Positions 46,321-58,136 of a stretch of DNA of 64,000 nucleotides are shown piece by piece. The stretch is from Kappaphycus alvarezii (Eukaryota; Rhodophyta; Florideophyceae; Gigartinales; Solieriaceae). The stretch spans positions 248,001 to 312,000 of the forward strand of contig NADL03000045.1 of assembly GCA_002205965.3 (NCBI GenBank). The letters run 5' to 3'. The notes below the pieces were generated by a model that saw only the letters and a program-made list of their open reading frames with translations, had not been told where the DNA came from and searched no databases. How positions within the stretch are numbered: position 1 is the first letter of the stretch; each line of letters opens with the position of its first letter. The translations under genes and the position numbers were made by a program.

Positions 46321-46446
46321 AAGCCAGAAAAATTCCTCCATGTTTTCGTTTGATACCTCCTGATGCTTCATACTCTCGTCTCACTTCTCAGCTCACCAAC
46401 ATGCGAAAGACTATTTGGTTCAACGAGTTCACCAAATAACTTTTTC
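46321..46446 (-). repeat. right terminal repeat (A) of the DIRS/PAT-like element
   Basis: About 125 bases beginning AGCCAGAAAAATTCCTCCAT and ending CCAAATAACTTTTTC, identical over their length to 39895-40018 and 40315-40438. The right neighbour (CTGCTTCCCGCAACC) is host sequence. Confidence 0.95.
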
Positions 46447-47186
46447 TGCTTCCCGCAACCATCCTTCTCCAAAGGGCATTCTCGCCCAAACAGCCCCTCT
46501 CCACCACCTCATCCAAACACAGAATAAACGTACAGAATCTACTGTACGCCATGCACTTGCCACGTTGCCCGCTCTTGAGAGTTGAGATCAGGGTTCTGCC
46601 GCTTGTACGCTACTGTCATTTTGCCATGTTACGACACAACGGCTCAAGTTGGATGCACTCGATGGCACACTACTCTCTCTCTGCCCGTTTGCACCAGGTG
46701 ATTGACGATTGCGCCATGCTCCGCGCATGCTGTTTTCGGGACCGCGCGCCAGTTGAATCATGCGGAAGGTCGGACTCGGTGGCGTCAAAGCTGCACATGC
46801 TGCTTCATTGTTGTCTTTGCCCACGCTGCTTGTATGCGGTGACACGGCGAGGGTGTTTCCCTTTCCGAGCAACTTTGTAACCCGAACTGTATGATATACT
46901 GTACTGTACTGTGCAGTACAGTACTAGACTTCAACGAAATACGAGGGATAATGCGAAAGAGCCAATACTACCAGATACTGAACGCATTAAGCTTCTTTCT
47001 TCTACTGTAGAACCAGGGCTGAGTACAGCAACACGCGTGATTTAAATAAAATATAAGGAGATTATAAATCTTATACAGCTTTACTATAAAGACTGTAAAC
47101 CACACAAAATTCAAATGCTGCTCCGTGATTACAGTAGAAACAAAAGTAGACCGCCTTTTTATTGAATGAGGCGATCAATTGCAGTA
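46447..47186. other. intergenic between two elements
   Basis: No gene recognised. GTAC palindrome at 46897-46924. The frame at 46551-46880 has no known motif. Confidence 0.5.
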
Positions 47187-47782
47187 CAGTACAGTGGGCC
47201 ACCCCGAGTAGTGCACCTACGTGCATGGCGGCGTAAAGGTGCGCTACATGTGTGGTGCACAAACCGGATTTCGCTTTACTGAGAAGCCCATAGCTCGGTC
47301 AGAAGAGCTTGCCTACGACGCGTTTGAGCTTAGAGGCGATATTACTCAAGAAACGCGCGCTTTGCCCCCTTCAAAAGAGCGTTAGCACGGTCATTACCAC
47401 AATCCTGAGCATAACTCGCCACTGTAGCAAACATATCTGCAATTCCTGCCGGATCCGGAGCACGTTTCACTGTCACCTTCTGAGGTACGTCCTTATTATC
47501 ATGTCTAGAACATTCTTCACCATTAGACTGGTTTTTCACTAATAATTCCTTCATCTGATAACTGCTCAAATACGTCATCTATCACAGCTCTTTGAATCTC
47601 TTCATTGCCCTCATGCAAACCTAGTTTTGCACATCACCATTTTGTAACCCCAGGAAATGTTTCGCAGTCGCCAGCAATTCCACTGGATGTCACTTTTAGC
47701 TCCGTAGACGAGGAACAAACTTGTGACAACACTCAAAAAAACCCATCGTCCTTGACCTTAGCATCCACTTTTCATGCAACTC

Positions 47783-47866
47783 TGTTGTAACACAGGAAAT
47801 GGTCCTCCCCTCGTGTAACACAGGAAATGGTCCTCCCCTCGTGTAATACAAAAAATGGTCCTCCCA
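47783..47866. repeat. three 28-base tandem repeats
   Basis: Units CTCGTGTAACACAGGAAATG plus GTCCTCCC, the first and third slightly diverged, inside the pogo-type element. Confidence 0.85.
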
Positions 47867-48339
47867 AAGGGACCAGCAATTTACAACGATCCCGCCCCTG
47901 ACTCCGTTTACCGTCCTTTCCAAATTTGTCTACCATCCTCCCTAGATATTTAATACTGTGTAATCTCCTCCAAATAAGCGTTTTACGTCTTTTTTTATCT
48001 ACCTTCTTCATCAAACTCACTCCTTATGTAGAAATTTCACGCAAATGCGCTACTGCAATTTCGATTTAACTTTTTAGTACCGACTCCAGTCCGCCTCTAA
48101 GGTGTATTTAAACCTATTTTACCCAACTTTTTTGAGATCCACCAACCCCTATACACACACTACCCTCCCCCTCGCACCCTTTATCCTCCACTCACAATCG
48201 CCCCACTCCATTTACAACCAAAAATAAACATCCTTCGCCCCTCCGCCCCCATCACCAAAAATCGCCACCCCCGCCTCTAAACTCCATTCCCGTACTCCCT
48301 TTCGAACCTATTGACCGTGACGACTACCTACGCCGACAA

Positions 48340-48620
48340 AAAAAAAGGTGATCGAATTCGTGCGTCGCTTGTTCGTCGAGGAGGAGGCGGAGGAGGTACC
48401 TGAGGGGCAGGAGTGGGAAGTCGAGGAGGGAGCTGGGGAGACCTTCGAGGAGTGGGCAGCCCCGGAATTGGTCTAAGAGGTTAACAAGGAGGAGGATGAG
48501 GACGAGGATGAGGAAGAGGACGAGGAGGATGAGAAAAAGGGAGGCATGGGAGTGTTGGAATGGTGTGGCCGGGACTGGAAAGTATGGAACAAGTGGTGCC
48601 GACGCTGGAACCGGATGGGG
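48340..48620 (+). other. acidic open stretch within the pogo-type element
   Basis: The plus strand reads IEFVRRLFVEEEAEEVPEG, EGAGETFEEWAAPELV and, after a stop, a run EEDEDEDEEEDEEDE, then GMGVLEWCGRDWKVWNKW. GAG/GAC purine repeats make this up, so it may be low-complexity DNA and not a gene. I do not recognise a family. Confidence 0.3.
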
Positions 48621-49101
48621 ATATCTTTAGTAGTTTAGATATCTCCCAGGAGGAAATAGAGACCTAGAGCCGTTCGCAGATATTTGTGGGGACTGCTTGG
48701 GCAGCATGGATATTTTGGAGGAGTGGTTTGGATCTGATGTAGAGAATGGGAAATAAGAGGACCATATCGATTGTTCGTTTCTTAAGTATCTTTTGTTTAG
48801 AATACATCATCCACACAAAGTGTTTTTATGAATTTCCTGGTATCTTCTGTAGTTTTGGTTGGACTTTAGTGGTAGCCAAATGTATCTATAAGCTGATTAA
48901 ACTCCTTCCTCATGGAGAGGTCAAGCAAGTTGGCAGACAACTTCGAGTCAAGTCCCGCGTTGTAGGAAGTTTAGAGTCAACTTCAGACCCAAGAAACATT
49001 TTTCCCACGCTGGTTGCAGAAAATCAGTGGTAGACCCTACCCCTTCTATACTTGCTTGTAGCCCTTTCAACTGTCTTCCTCACCCACTCCTTTTTGTTCG
49101 T

Positions 49102-50403
49102 TCAACTATACCACGGTAGCACTTTTTTCGCTTTCAACACCTCCTTCTTGGGGTAATTGGTTCTGAGTATCTCTTCTCCCGACGATTTACCCCTATCACC
49201 TTCCATGTCGGCGGTCATAGTAGCTGATAAAACGTTTGACTTTAACCAGCATAGTGCAATTGTCCGTTCGGTGAGAATTTTCCATGCTTGTGTAACTAAA
49301 ACCATGGAATCTAGCACATGCGGCTCAAACCCTTCAGCAATACCCTTTGTTTCATCATGCATACCCTTTGCTTTTTCACGTCTTGCGTCCCGGTCTTCAA
49401 AGGCGCTTATGATCTCAACCAAAAAAGCATGGCGATAACGAAACTCGAAAGCAGCAATTATTCCACAGTCTAAGGTTTGATGAACCGATGTGCAATTCGG
49501 TGGAGAGCAAAAATAGTTCTATGCTCTCCAGGGTCCTTCAACTCTTCATGCGCCGAGAAATTTTCCATAATAAGCACCACAGGTTTAGACGTATGACGTC
49601 TAACAAAAGGGCAGAATATGTTGTAAAAACATCGGCGGAAAGTCAATGCATCTGACCACGCGTTCTTCTGAGAAAAGTATGGGAGAGGTATTGGATGGTT
49701 TTGAAAGCAACGAGAATTCTTGGACTTACCTATTAGCGCAATGGGAAGCTTCTTTGTTCCATCTCCATTTGTGCAGACGTATGCAGTGAGCCGATCTTTG
49801 GCTTTCATATTCTTGGTGCCTCGAACAGTTTTACGACTTTCAGTTTTCCATGATGTAGGTTCTCTGTAGTAGCAATCTGATAAATAAAACGGTTTCATCC
49901 GCGTTAAAAATGTTACGGAGGTCGTAGTCAGGCAGTTGGTTTCGAAGTTCTTTCATTTTTGGAGATACCTTTTTAAGATCTACAGTACCTGCTTGACCAT
50001 GTAATGTAACTGAACGAAGATTGTGTCGCACAGTAAAAAGGTATGCCAAATGCTCTGAAGCTTTGAAATCAATAAGGAGTTCTTTCTGCTCCTCTGTGCC
50101 AGACGTTATGATTTTGTCGCGTATCATCTGTGCCTTTGTTTGTATAACACGGGATGTGATTTGCATTTTGGCGGAACGTGCATAGTTTAGGAACTGCAGC
50201 AATTGACGCTCAATAATAGGATACTTTCCATTACGATTTTTGATGCGATCCATTCGCTGTAGCTCTGGATTGATGTTGAGGATGTTGGAGCGTTGCCTCT
50301 TCATATTGAAAGTTGTGCGTCTGCTGATTTTGTTATTTCTGAGAGACACAGGTTGCTGAAATACCGTTTTGAAGATCACGGGCAAATGCATGACGCTCTG
50401 CAT
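49102..50403 (-). pseudogene. pogo/Tigger-like transposase (HTH + DDE), broken
   Basis: Frame 50403-49840 has a CENP-B/Tc5-type N-terminal helix-turn-helix region (NYARSAKMQITSRVIQTKAQ) and ends in IFNADETVLFIRLLLQRTYI, the first DDE motif. Frame 49898-49470 continues with NMKAKDRLTAYVCTNGDGTK, KLPIALIGKSKNSRCF and KPVVLIMENFSAHEE. In the family this second motif is LxxDNAxAH, so the Asp is here Glu. Another frame gives SPPNCTSVHQTLDCGIIAAF and VTQAWKILTERTIALCWLKS, the usual end of the DDE domain (49102). A further C-terminal piece may be 47578-47342. At least two frame changes and the D-to-E change make activity doubtful. Confidence 0.8.
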
Positions 50404-50883
50404 CGGTTATTTGCCGCCTTGTCTGTGGTTTGATCGTCATCGTCAGATGATGGATTATGTTGAAGTGTGCGGTTATGGTGTTATCGCACTATTTTGTGAA
50501 AGAGGTGGAGAGAGGGTCAGTGAAAGGGTGTGAATTGATTGATATGTGTCCACGTGTCTAGTGCGGTGTGAAGGAAGATAGGAGTGCATTACAAATGTTG
50601 TGCACTTCTAACAGGGTGCACTACAACGGAAGTACTCCTCTGTACTGTATTAATGTACTCAGTCTTTAAATGCTTGAGCGATCTCTTGTCCTGCAAACAA
50701 ACAACAGTTGCCCCGTGCGCACCGTTTCTCTGTCTTTACTGCTACAAACTGACCAAAAAGCCCGAAATCCCCCATTCTCAACCTGCAACCACTGATAAAG
50801 ATTCATTCCAGAACTATGCACCGCAGAATTCTCCATAAGAGCCCAGACCTCCCCGACATTAAGACGGATTCTGATCGAGAAGA

Positions 50884-51990
50884 GTGAGCATTATCCCCGC
50901 ACCAGCCAAATTACGCGCTTTTGATTTTAGCGGATACGACAGCAGAGCGACAGTGGCAAATTACAGCGCGATATCGGCTTCTGAAACGATGAGGAAATGG
51001 GGCCCCATGCCCGTTTTTGACACACTCTGTAAGATTGGCGGTGCAAAGGCTGTTTTGAGCATGGCAAATTAAGTGTCGAGGATTTTCTAAAACTATGAGA
51101 TCCTTTTGGAGCTTTCTTCGCACGCAGCTTTTCATACTAGAATGGGGAGAAAAGCGATATCAAAGGTAAGGATGCCTTTTTTATGGTTTTGGATACCTTG
51201 AATGCTAGTGGTCAATGGGACTGGACAGCACGAAGTTTTCGGATAAAAAAAGTTTCTTTGAATCATTTATGAATGTTGTTGTTGCTTTAATTTCCGATTT
51301 TATATTTGAAGCTGCAATCACAGCTGTTGTTGCGCAGTATACAAGGAAAAATTGCTTTAGACGAAATGTAGTTTCAGTCTTTTCTGTACCTGAAGTGTTT
51401 TTTTAGCTATCGTACCGGCCAAGCAGAAACGTACAGGAAGGTAAGAAATATTCAAGTCGGAATTATAAATTTTGTGGATATAAAGTTGAAGTAGCACTGC
51501 TTTCCAATGGTCTTCCTATTGGTTGCTCTCTACACTATCGAAGGTCTAATTCGGATTTAAAAATGTTTCAGGAAAATATCGATTTTCATTATTTTGAACT
51601 CAAGAAGGAAACAGAACAGACTAAATCTCATGATACGAGATGATTGGCCACTCACTTCCCAAATATGTGGACAGTACTAACGGATAAGGGTTACAACGGA
51701 GCAGCGGAGATTTGCTGGGAAATTATTATCAAGAAGACCCCACGTAATTGAAATCTATCGAGAATAGATGAAAACAGAAATCTCACGATTTCTAGCGACC
51801 AAATAACTGTTTAGAAGGTGTTTTGGACCGCTCAGAGGTCTCTGAAACGTTGTACACGGGAATTAGAAATAGGAAGAGAAGAATCATCACCATTATTTTA
51901 ATCTTTTTTGGCACTTACAAATCCTAACATCTGTAGGCATATGTTGCGCCCTGAGGATCATAGTCGCTTTCACTGTATGCGCAATCGCGT
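50884..51990 (+). pseudogene. PIF/Harbinger-like (DDE_4) transposase relic
   Basis: Read across frames: SGQWDWTARSFRIKK near 51210, then NYKFCGYKVEVALLSNGLPI and GCSLHYRRSNSDLKMF (51480-51570) and WTVLTDKGYNGAAE (51668-51710), followed by an LTISSDQITV remnant. These match the order in DDE-superfamily endonucleases of the Harbinger type (GLKVEVSV.P.G.A, S.SD...F, DKGY.G). Several stops and shifts; dead. The frame at 50884-51072 may be the N-terminal part. Confidence 0.65.
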
Positions 51991-52409
51991 ACAAGAAATT
52001 GGCTCAGGCCAGAACCTGCTGCGGCGCTGCATGTAGGTGAAGTACAGAAAGAGGCGTAAGACACGTATAAATATGCAGTTATGGACGTTGATGCTGTTAG
52101 AGGCAGTCATGTGATTATTTTGAAGGTTATTTATGGGTTACAATGTTTATAGTAATAGCTATGTAAATTTTATTTATGTTTGTTTTTAAGACCGTAAATT
52201 TTGTGTATGAGAATTCTGCTGCGTACTTTAGTAAATCCATGATGTGTTTTTATAATATTTTGTCGTTTGCAATATTCGTTGCTCACTCGAGAATAACTTC
52301 GTATTTGATGAGAATGACACTATCTGCTTTAGAGACTTTCTGTATTACACAGTACAGGACTGTATGGTACAGCCATTTCTAGTGTCGTGCCTGATTCACA
52401 CTAAAAATA

Positions 52410-52700
52410 AGTGCAGTCTTGCAAAGATTTGTACCCCTAAAGTGTCTTGGAGCTCACCTTTCCCTGGCCGACACAACAGGTGAATTATTGAGGAGAAAAA
52501 AAACTATAGCTACGTTTGATTCTAGGAATCCGTAGCATTACCGATACCATAGCTTCGGCAGCTCTATTTCTAGAAAAATTTTGTTACTCCGCCATCTACT
52601 TTGCCGTTCATTTATAGGGGTGATCGTTTAGTCCTAAAAAGCAGCCAGTGGAGGCGTAAAGCATGAAAATACGGATGCGTTTACTGCTCTATACTGTATC
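52410..52700 (+). repeat. direct repeat, left copy
   Basis: Shares CTTGGAGCTCACCTTTCCCT, GGCC(G/A)GCACAACAGGTGAAT-type sequence, CCATCT.CTTTG and CAGTGGAGGCG.AAA with 59310-59560, same orientation, about 75-80% alike over some 250 bases. It could be an LTR of the copia remains between or a separate repeat family. Confidence 0.75.
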
Positions 52701-53199
52701 GATCTCGCTTTGAAGTATCGAAAGTTCAGTATCTTATCCGTGAAAGCAGCACTTGGAATATCGATAATCGCGTCTAGGGAAGAAGAAAGCACCATTCCCT
52801 CACTTTTACAGGATCAGTTAAAGTTAAAGTGCGACCATATACTGACGATGACATCCACTTCGTCTTTGAGTGATGATATACTGATGAAAATGATGAATAC
52901 CATCAAGTCAAACACTAAGTACTTTACGCTTACCATTACTCCTCTTGGTTTGATTCAGAAGCGTCTTTTGTCTTACCAGATGCGTACGACCTTGCAGAAT
53001 ACATGGAAGACCTTTCTCCCGCCCCACAAAGCATATTTGTTGAGGAATACTTTCCATGCATTTGTTGCCTATAAGAGTTTTACTCAAAGTTGCAGAGTTG
53101 TACGGCTTTCAGGCGATTCTGAAAGATTACTTGGAAATTTTGAGGATTATTAAACTGATAAAAAACGATAGGAGTATAAGTTCGAACGTGTACCTTTGC

Positions 53200-56100
53200 A
53201 ACCTTGTAAATTGAAGTCTCGAACGAACCCAGACTGTTACTATGAAGTTTTAAGTATCACCTTGATTTCAGCAATAGATTTTGAACACCCATACACCGAC
53301 AGATGTCAATCATGTGCCGAAGTGTATCGCCGACAGCACTGAGTACGGTCACCATCGCTCTTTCGGTATTCCTCCTATCGACGGGGTCAAAATGCTCGCG
53401 TCAAGTCCGTCTGGAGACCAATTTTGCATCCGCAGTGCTGATAAAGGCAACATTGTTGGAGATATTTCTCCAACAAAACGCCGACAGATGGTAATGGACG
53501 TCATCTAAAAGGGTCTATTGAATCTTAAAAGGGAAATAAGTGCACCACATGTTTAACGAGAGCAGACATACTGGAGACATATCACGGGAAATGAAGAAAC
53601 TCTTCGGTTGTATGGTATTTGTGCTAAGGAGCACAAATTTTGGCAATCTCAGGAGGCATCTTTTTTCGTCTACATTCTTGATGGTTCAGCTCGACGATTC
53701 TTCCAGAGGAATTGTACTAGCCTATTTAACTACGCGGAAATTTTCAAGGTAATTAATGACTATTGATTATCTCAGTGATGCAAGCCAGATTAAATTGAAG
53801 GCCTCGTTTGAGACGCTTCGTCCTAGGTCTTTCATGCACGGAAAGTAAATCAGAATAGTCTCCGATGGACTCACGGAGCATATTGAGTAAATAATTGAGC
53901 TTACTACGCAGTGCACTCTGACTTTCATACATATGCCTATAAGACTTACTTCTTGCAGAAGGCAGTGACGGAGTTTCAGAAGTGGTACATGATACCTATA
54001 CAGAGTATCGATTCTGTCAGTACTGTTTTAACAAATCCGTAACAAACTTACATGAATCCATCCAGAACCCTCTCCAGCTAAAGCAACTCAGCGGCGATAG
54101 CCGCAGTTTCGAGACTAGAATAGCTTAAGGAGAAGAAGAGGGTATGCATGTTTTCAGGTACGGTCGCGATCCACAACGCTCCCACCGGGACTGTGGCGCA
54201 AATAAAAGGCTAAAGTTTGCTGGAAATCGTAATAGAAGGAGCTCTTTTAAGGCCTTTGAGGAGGCCCGATGGCGTATGAGGACCCGATGGCGTACTTAAT
54301 GCGCTAAGTGTGGCGCTTCGGGATTCTCAAGCACTGTTTCACAAGAGAAGACCTCGCCGCTCATATTCGCAGTCGACTTTAGAAAAAAGACTCTTCTGTT
54401 CAAATCCTACTGATATTGTCATGAGTCAGGATAGAAGTTACCCGCGGTCCGACTCAGATGGGCAAGAAGAACAGTCTATTGAGCTATAGGAATTTGATGC
54501 GCATTTTCAGGTACCAGAGGTCCCAATTGTAACGATATTGATTCTGTTGAAAGATTTATTTTCCTTAAGCAACTCTCGTCTTCAATAGTTTCACAATGAA
54601 AAGACATCAGAAGTTCCACAGAGGATTTTTTTCCAGGTTGCAGGGCTCAAAAATACATCCAAAAATGTGTTTTGCTCCCCCGCGTCGCCAGAATATACAT
54701 ACCGGTGACCGCAGTTGGAAGAAATGGTAAGACTTTTGGACGGTAGATATTTCCCTTGGAAGATTAAAAGCTGAGGGACATAGTGGACGGCATTTGGGAA
54801 TCTCTGTGATACTTGAGCACCCTCATTAGTGATGGCTCGCAAGTAGTAACGATAAGATATGAAAATTGCTGAAAATTATCCATAAAATTACTTTACCGTT
54901 TCAAAATCGATTCTGATTTGCGGATGCCTCGTACACATCTCATGACAATAATATAATATCTACAGATACTCCACCCAGTATTACAAGAATCCCGGTAACG
55001 CCGGAAATTGTAGTGGGGAACATCGCAGCACTACTTGCCTGGATGCTGTGGACAGGGAGTCCGTCACTCCCTTTTACGTTTCGAACATACTACTGAAAAG
55101 GTCCATCAGGTTATCACGGAAGGAAATAAAGTATATTATGACGTATGAGCTATAAACATGATTCCGTCTCGTAGCTCACATATATACGTCCGATTTGAGC
55201 ATTCAAAGAGATTTAATTCACTGATTAGCAGTTATAGAGACTTCATATACAGTTCTCCTATCCCAAAGCACAGAAGTTTTACGGCCTTATCAAAATATCA
55301 TGACCTGAGGAAGAAAAAACAGAATCAATAAGGGCATTGCAAGAAATATCAGAGCACTGTGACCCTTTTCAAATATTCAGCGTGCCCTGATATTGTTCTG
55401 AGCTACCCTAGGTGCGATTGAGAATTTCAAGCTTAATCAATTGATCATTATTGACATTATGTACATTAAAAAACGATCCAGTACTCTACATTTTTGATGA
55501 AGTTGCAAGGTTCTGCGCTACATGCTGCTTGCAGAGCGTGCCCACTGAAGATATCTGGACAGTCATTACTGAATGTAGGGCAGCTGTATTCGCGGGACTA
55601 CGAAGGAACATCCTCACCGAACAGGTTATATATATATATGTTTCTGCACTTGGAAAAAGTATCCGATGTTTCTGTCGGTCAGACAGGTGTTGAAGCTCAT
55701 TCATGTTTAGGCTTGGGAGAAAGGTATCATGAACCACCCGAGCTACAATCCGGAAGATAAATTCATCGCAGCCAGATGTCAAAAAGAGGCTCACGTTAGC
55801 TTGCGCAATAACAAGAGGCTCGCGTTATCTTATGCCGAAAAGGCGGCGAATGAAACCCAGGGACCCGAATGAATCGTCCCTTCTGTCCTTGTGCTCGGTG
55901 AATTCCTCCAAATATCCACGTCCCCTGACCCGCCTCACCCGTCGAGGTCATTTCAAGCTAGCAAAAATCGCGCATATTTCTCACAAGAAGATGGAGAGCC
56001 AGATCGTTGGCTTAAAAAATCTACGTGCTCTGTGCCATGCATTGCCACCCCCAGTGATCGAAGCTATCAACCACAAACAAGGTGCTAGTGTGGCGGGAGA

Positions 56101-57850
56101 AGTAAGTGAATAACCAAATATGTCAATGACTGGACCCTTTAAAGTAGAAGAAATCGACTATCAAAGAAAATTCGTCTTTATTGGAGATCAGCCAAATAGT
56201 TTTGCTCTTTCTTTTCTTGTCGACCAGGTAAAGCCATACACCGCCCCTGAGCATCTTTCGCATGGGTTAATGACGGATCTCGATGAATTCTGGCCCAATT
56301 ACGGTCGCTGTATGCCTTTGATATTATGGAAAATTAGGTAATTGAAGAGCAAGACGACCAAGCTTATCAGTACAGAGATGAAGAGGCCGAGAAAATGGAA
56401 ATTCGCGGACTGTTGTAACGTGTGACTTTAAAAGTCCCTCGCAAAGAAGAGATACGTACAGATGTAAATTTACTTCCTGGACGTTTTGCTGGCTAAAAAT
56501 TCAGCCGTTGACTGAAAGGTGAAGCATAAGGGGTGGTATGTTATTGGAGGGCATATCGATAAGCTGAAAGACATAATGTTCCACTCCTTAGCTATTCTGA
56601 AAATGCAATCTCTTCGACTGTTACTTCTCTCGGCGCTGTTTCTTGATGGGATGTTTGGACAGCGGACACAACCTAGGCTTGCTTTCAATTATCTGAGCCA
56701 CTCAACCGTCAGGTTTTTTTCGAAAAAAGCGTCCCTGAATGTGAACTTGATCCAGATCTCTGCCTTCAGCTCCTCCTTCCCCTTTTACAGTCTCTGCGAT
56801 GCTGGTGATTTATAACACACGACTTTAGACAAGCACCATCTTCAGGTGCTTGCAATGAATCTATTCAAGACAGATCCAGCATTGTTCTACTTCCTTGCAG
56901 ATGGAATACTAGGGAGACTCAATGGTAACTAAGTTGATGGTTTTTAAAAGATGGTAGCAACGAATCCAAATTTTCGAATTCGAAGAAAAAAAGAATCTCT
57001 TCGAGATGGCAGACGAAATTAAACCACAGACCGAGTTAAAAGAATTTATTATAGACTGAAGTAAGGATAATGACTTCATTATAGACCAAAATGCGTATTA
57101 CGGGATGTTACAGTGCTTGATAGCAGAAGCTTCATTCAAAAACTTTTGGTAAATGCGGATAAAGCTCTCTTGATTATCCAACTCCCGTCCGGGCTGCGTT
57201 TCGAAACGTCGCAACTGGCGAAAGTCACTGGGATCATGTTAGATGCTCGGAAGCGTGTTTTTATTCGGGGGCTAGAAAAGGCTATCAAATATTGTATCGA
57301 CCAGATCGTGCGGCTTACGATGCATAAGCTCGACAGAAAAATCTCAAGATCGTTGGATTTTAGACTCATCGTTCGCGAAAAGTGTTGATTTGTCGTCGCA
57401 GCTAGGATACATTGTATTTCTTGGAGATTATTTAGGGAATTTAGCACCGTTTTTCTTTAAGTTCATGCAACTCGAGGGTTTACAAAATGGTCAGAAATGT
57501 CCGGAAAAGTCATATATTTCAATGACATGTTTGATGTCGCTGTTCTCTTTCCCTGGAACTCAAGACTGTTTTAGATAAGCTCTTCTAAGTTCTACTATTC
57601 ACGAACAGAAAATTTCTAATTGATGTTAAATAGAAGTGATTTAGCACTTCAGAGAAGCTCACGGTGCTCGATATTGCTGCAGCGAGAGAAGGTTTTCGGG
57701 ACAGAGTTATATCAGAGATCGTTTTTGTTCGGAATAACAAGAATTTTTCCAATAATTTGACCAAGGTGATGATCCAAGCTGTTCTTTGAAGTGTTGTTGT
57801 AGCTATGGAACTCAATGAGGCACAGGATCAGTGTATATTCAGACAGGAAG
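53200..57850 (+). pseudogene. copia-type retrotransposon pol, badly worn
   Basis: Segments appear in Ty1/copia order. Integrase: DPVLYIFDEVARFCATCCLQ and VPTEDIWTVITECRAAVFAG (55460-55620), GLGERYHEP, LALSYAEKAANETQGPE and PSVLVLGEF (55700-55910), C-terminal TGPFKVEEIDYQRKFVFIGD with VDQVKPYTAPEHL (56120-56260). Reverse transcriptase: DVWTADTT then LSEPLNRQVFFEK and a worn YVDD region (56640-56960). RNase H: DLSSQLGYIVFLGD (57385-57430) and EKLTVLDIAAAREGF with NLTKVMIQAVL (57650-57790). Upstream frames (52710-53153, 53281-53752) may be gag remains. Stops throughout. Confidence 0.7.
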
Positions 57851-58136
57851 AGATAACATGATGGTTTTCTTTATTTTACATCTTATTTTGCTCTATCAAC
57901 TCTCTAACCTCTGCTAATTCGAGCTAAGAAGTTTACTTTCCACCGCGTATACACAAGCCACCACTACAAACACGGATAGAAAATTTCTCGGCAGGATCTA
58001 TGATGATCCTCATGCTCGCGCTGACAAGAAAGAAATGGTAAACAGGATGACCCGAGTTGCGCAGAAGTCGAACCAACCACACGACATGTTTCAGACTGCC
58101 GATAATTTCTAAGAAACGCCCTGTCCTATCTTGGTA

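Larger units (their letters stand above)
39590..46446 (-). mobile_element. tyrosine-recombinase retrotransposon, DIRS/PAT-like
   Basis: One element of about 6.9 kb read from right to left: terminal repeat A (46446-46321), a structured leader, a gag-like frame (44718-43545), reverse transcriptase plus RNase H (43530-41578), a tyrosine recombinase (41672-40651), then repeats B and A repeated in tandem (40655-39590). A tyrosine recombinase in place of a DDE integrase, and terminal repeats in direct (split) and not inverted order, are marks of the PAT/Ngaro side of the DIRS order. These insert through a circular intermediate and are expected to make no target-site duplication. Frames are long (up to 369 codons) with few breaks, so the copy looks younger than its neighbours. 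Confidence 0.85.
47187..50647 (-). mobile_element. pogo/Tigger-type DNA transposon with ends
   Basis: The left end CAGTACAG (47187) and right end CTGTACTG (50647) are inverted and each is flanked by TA (47185-47186, 50648-50649), the Tc1/mariner/pogo target. Further in, GTAGTGCACC recurs in inverted order at both ends (about 47209 and 50616). Total 3461 bases. It carries a minus-strand transposase, a plus-strand acidic open frame and a 28-base tandem repeat. The TIR match outside these words is weak, so the exact ends need checking against other copies. Confidence 0.65.
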
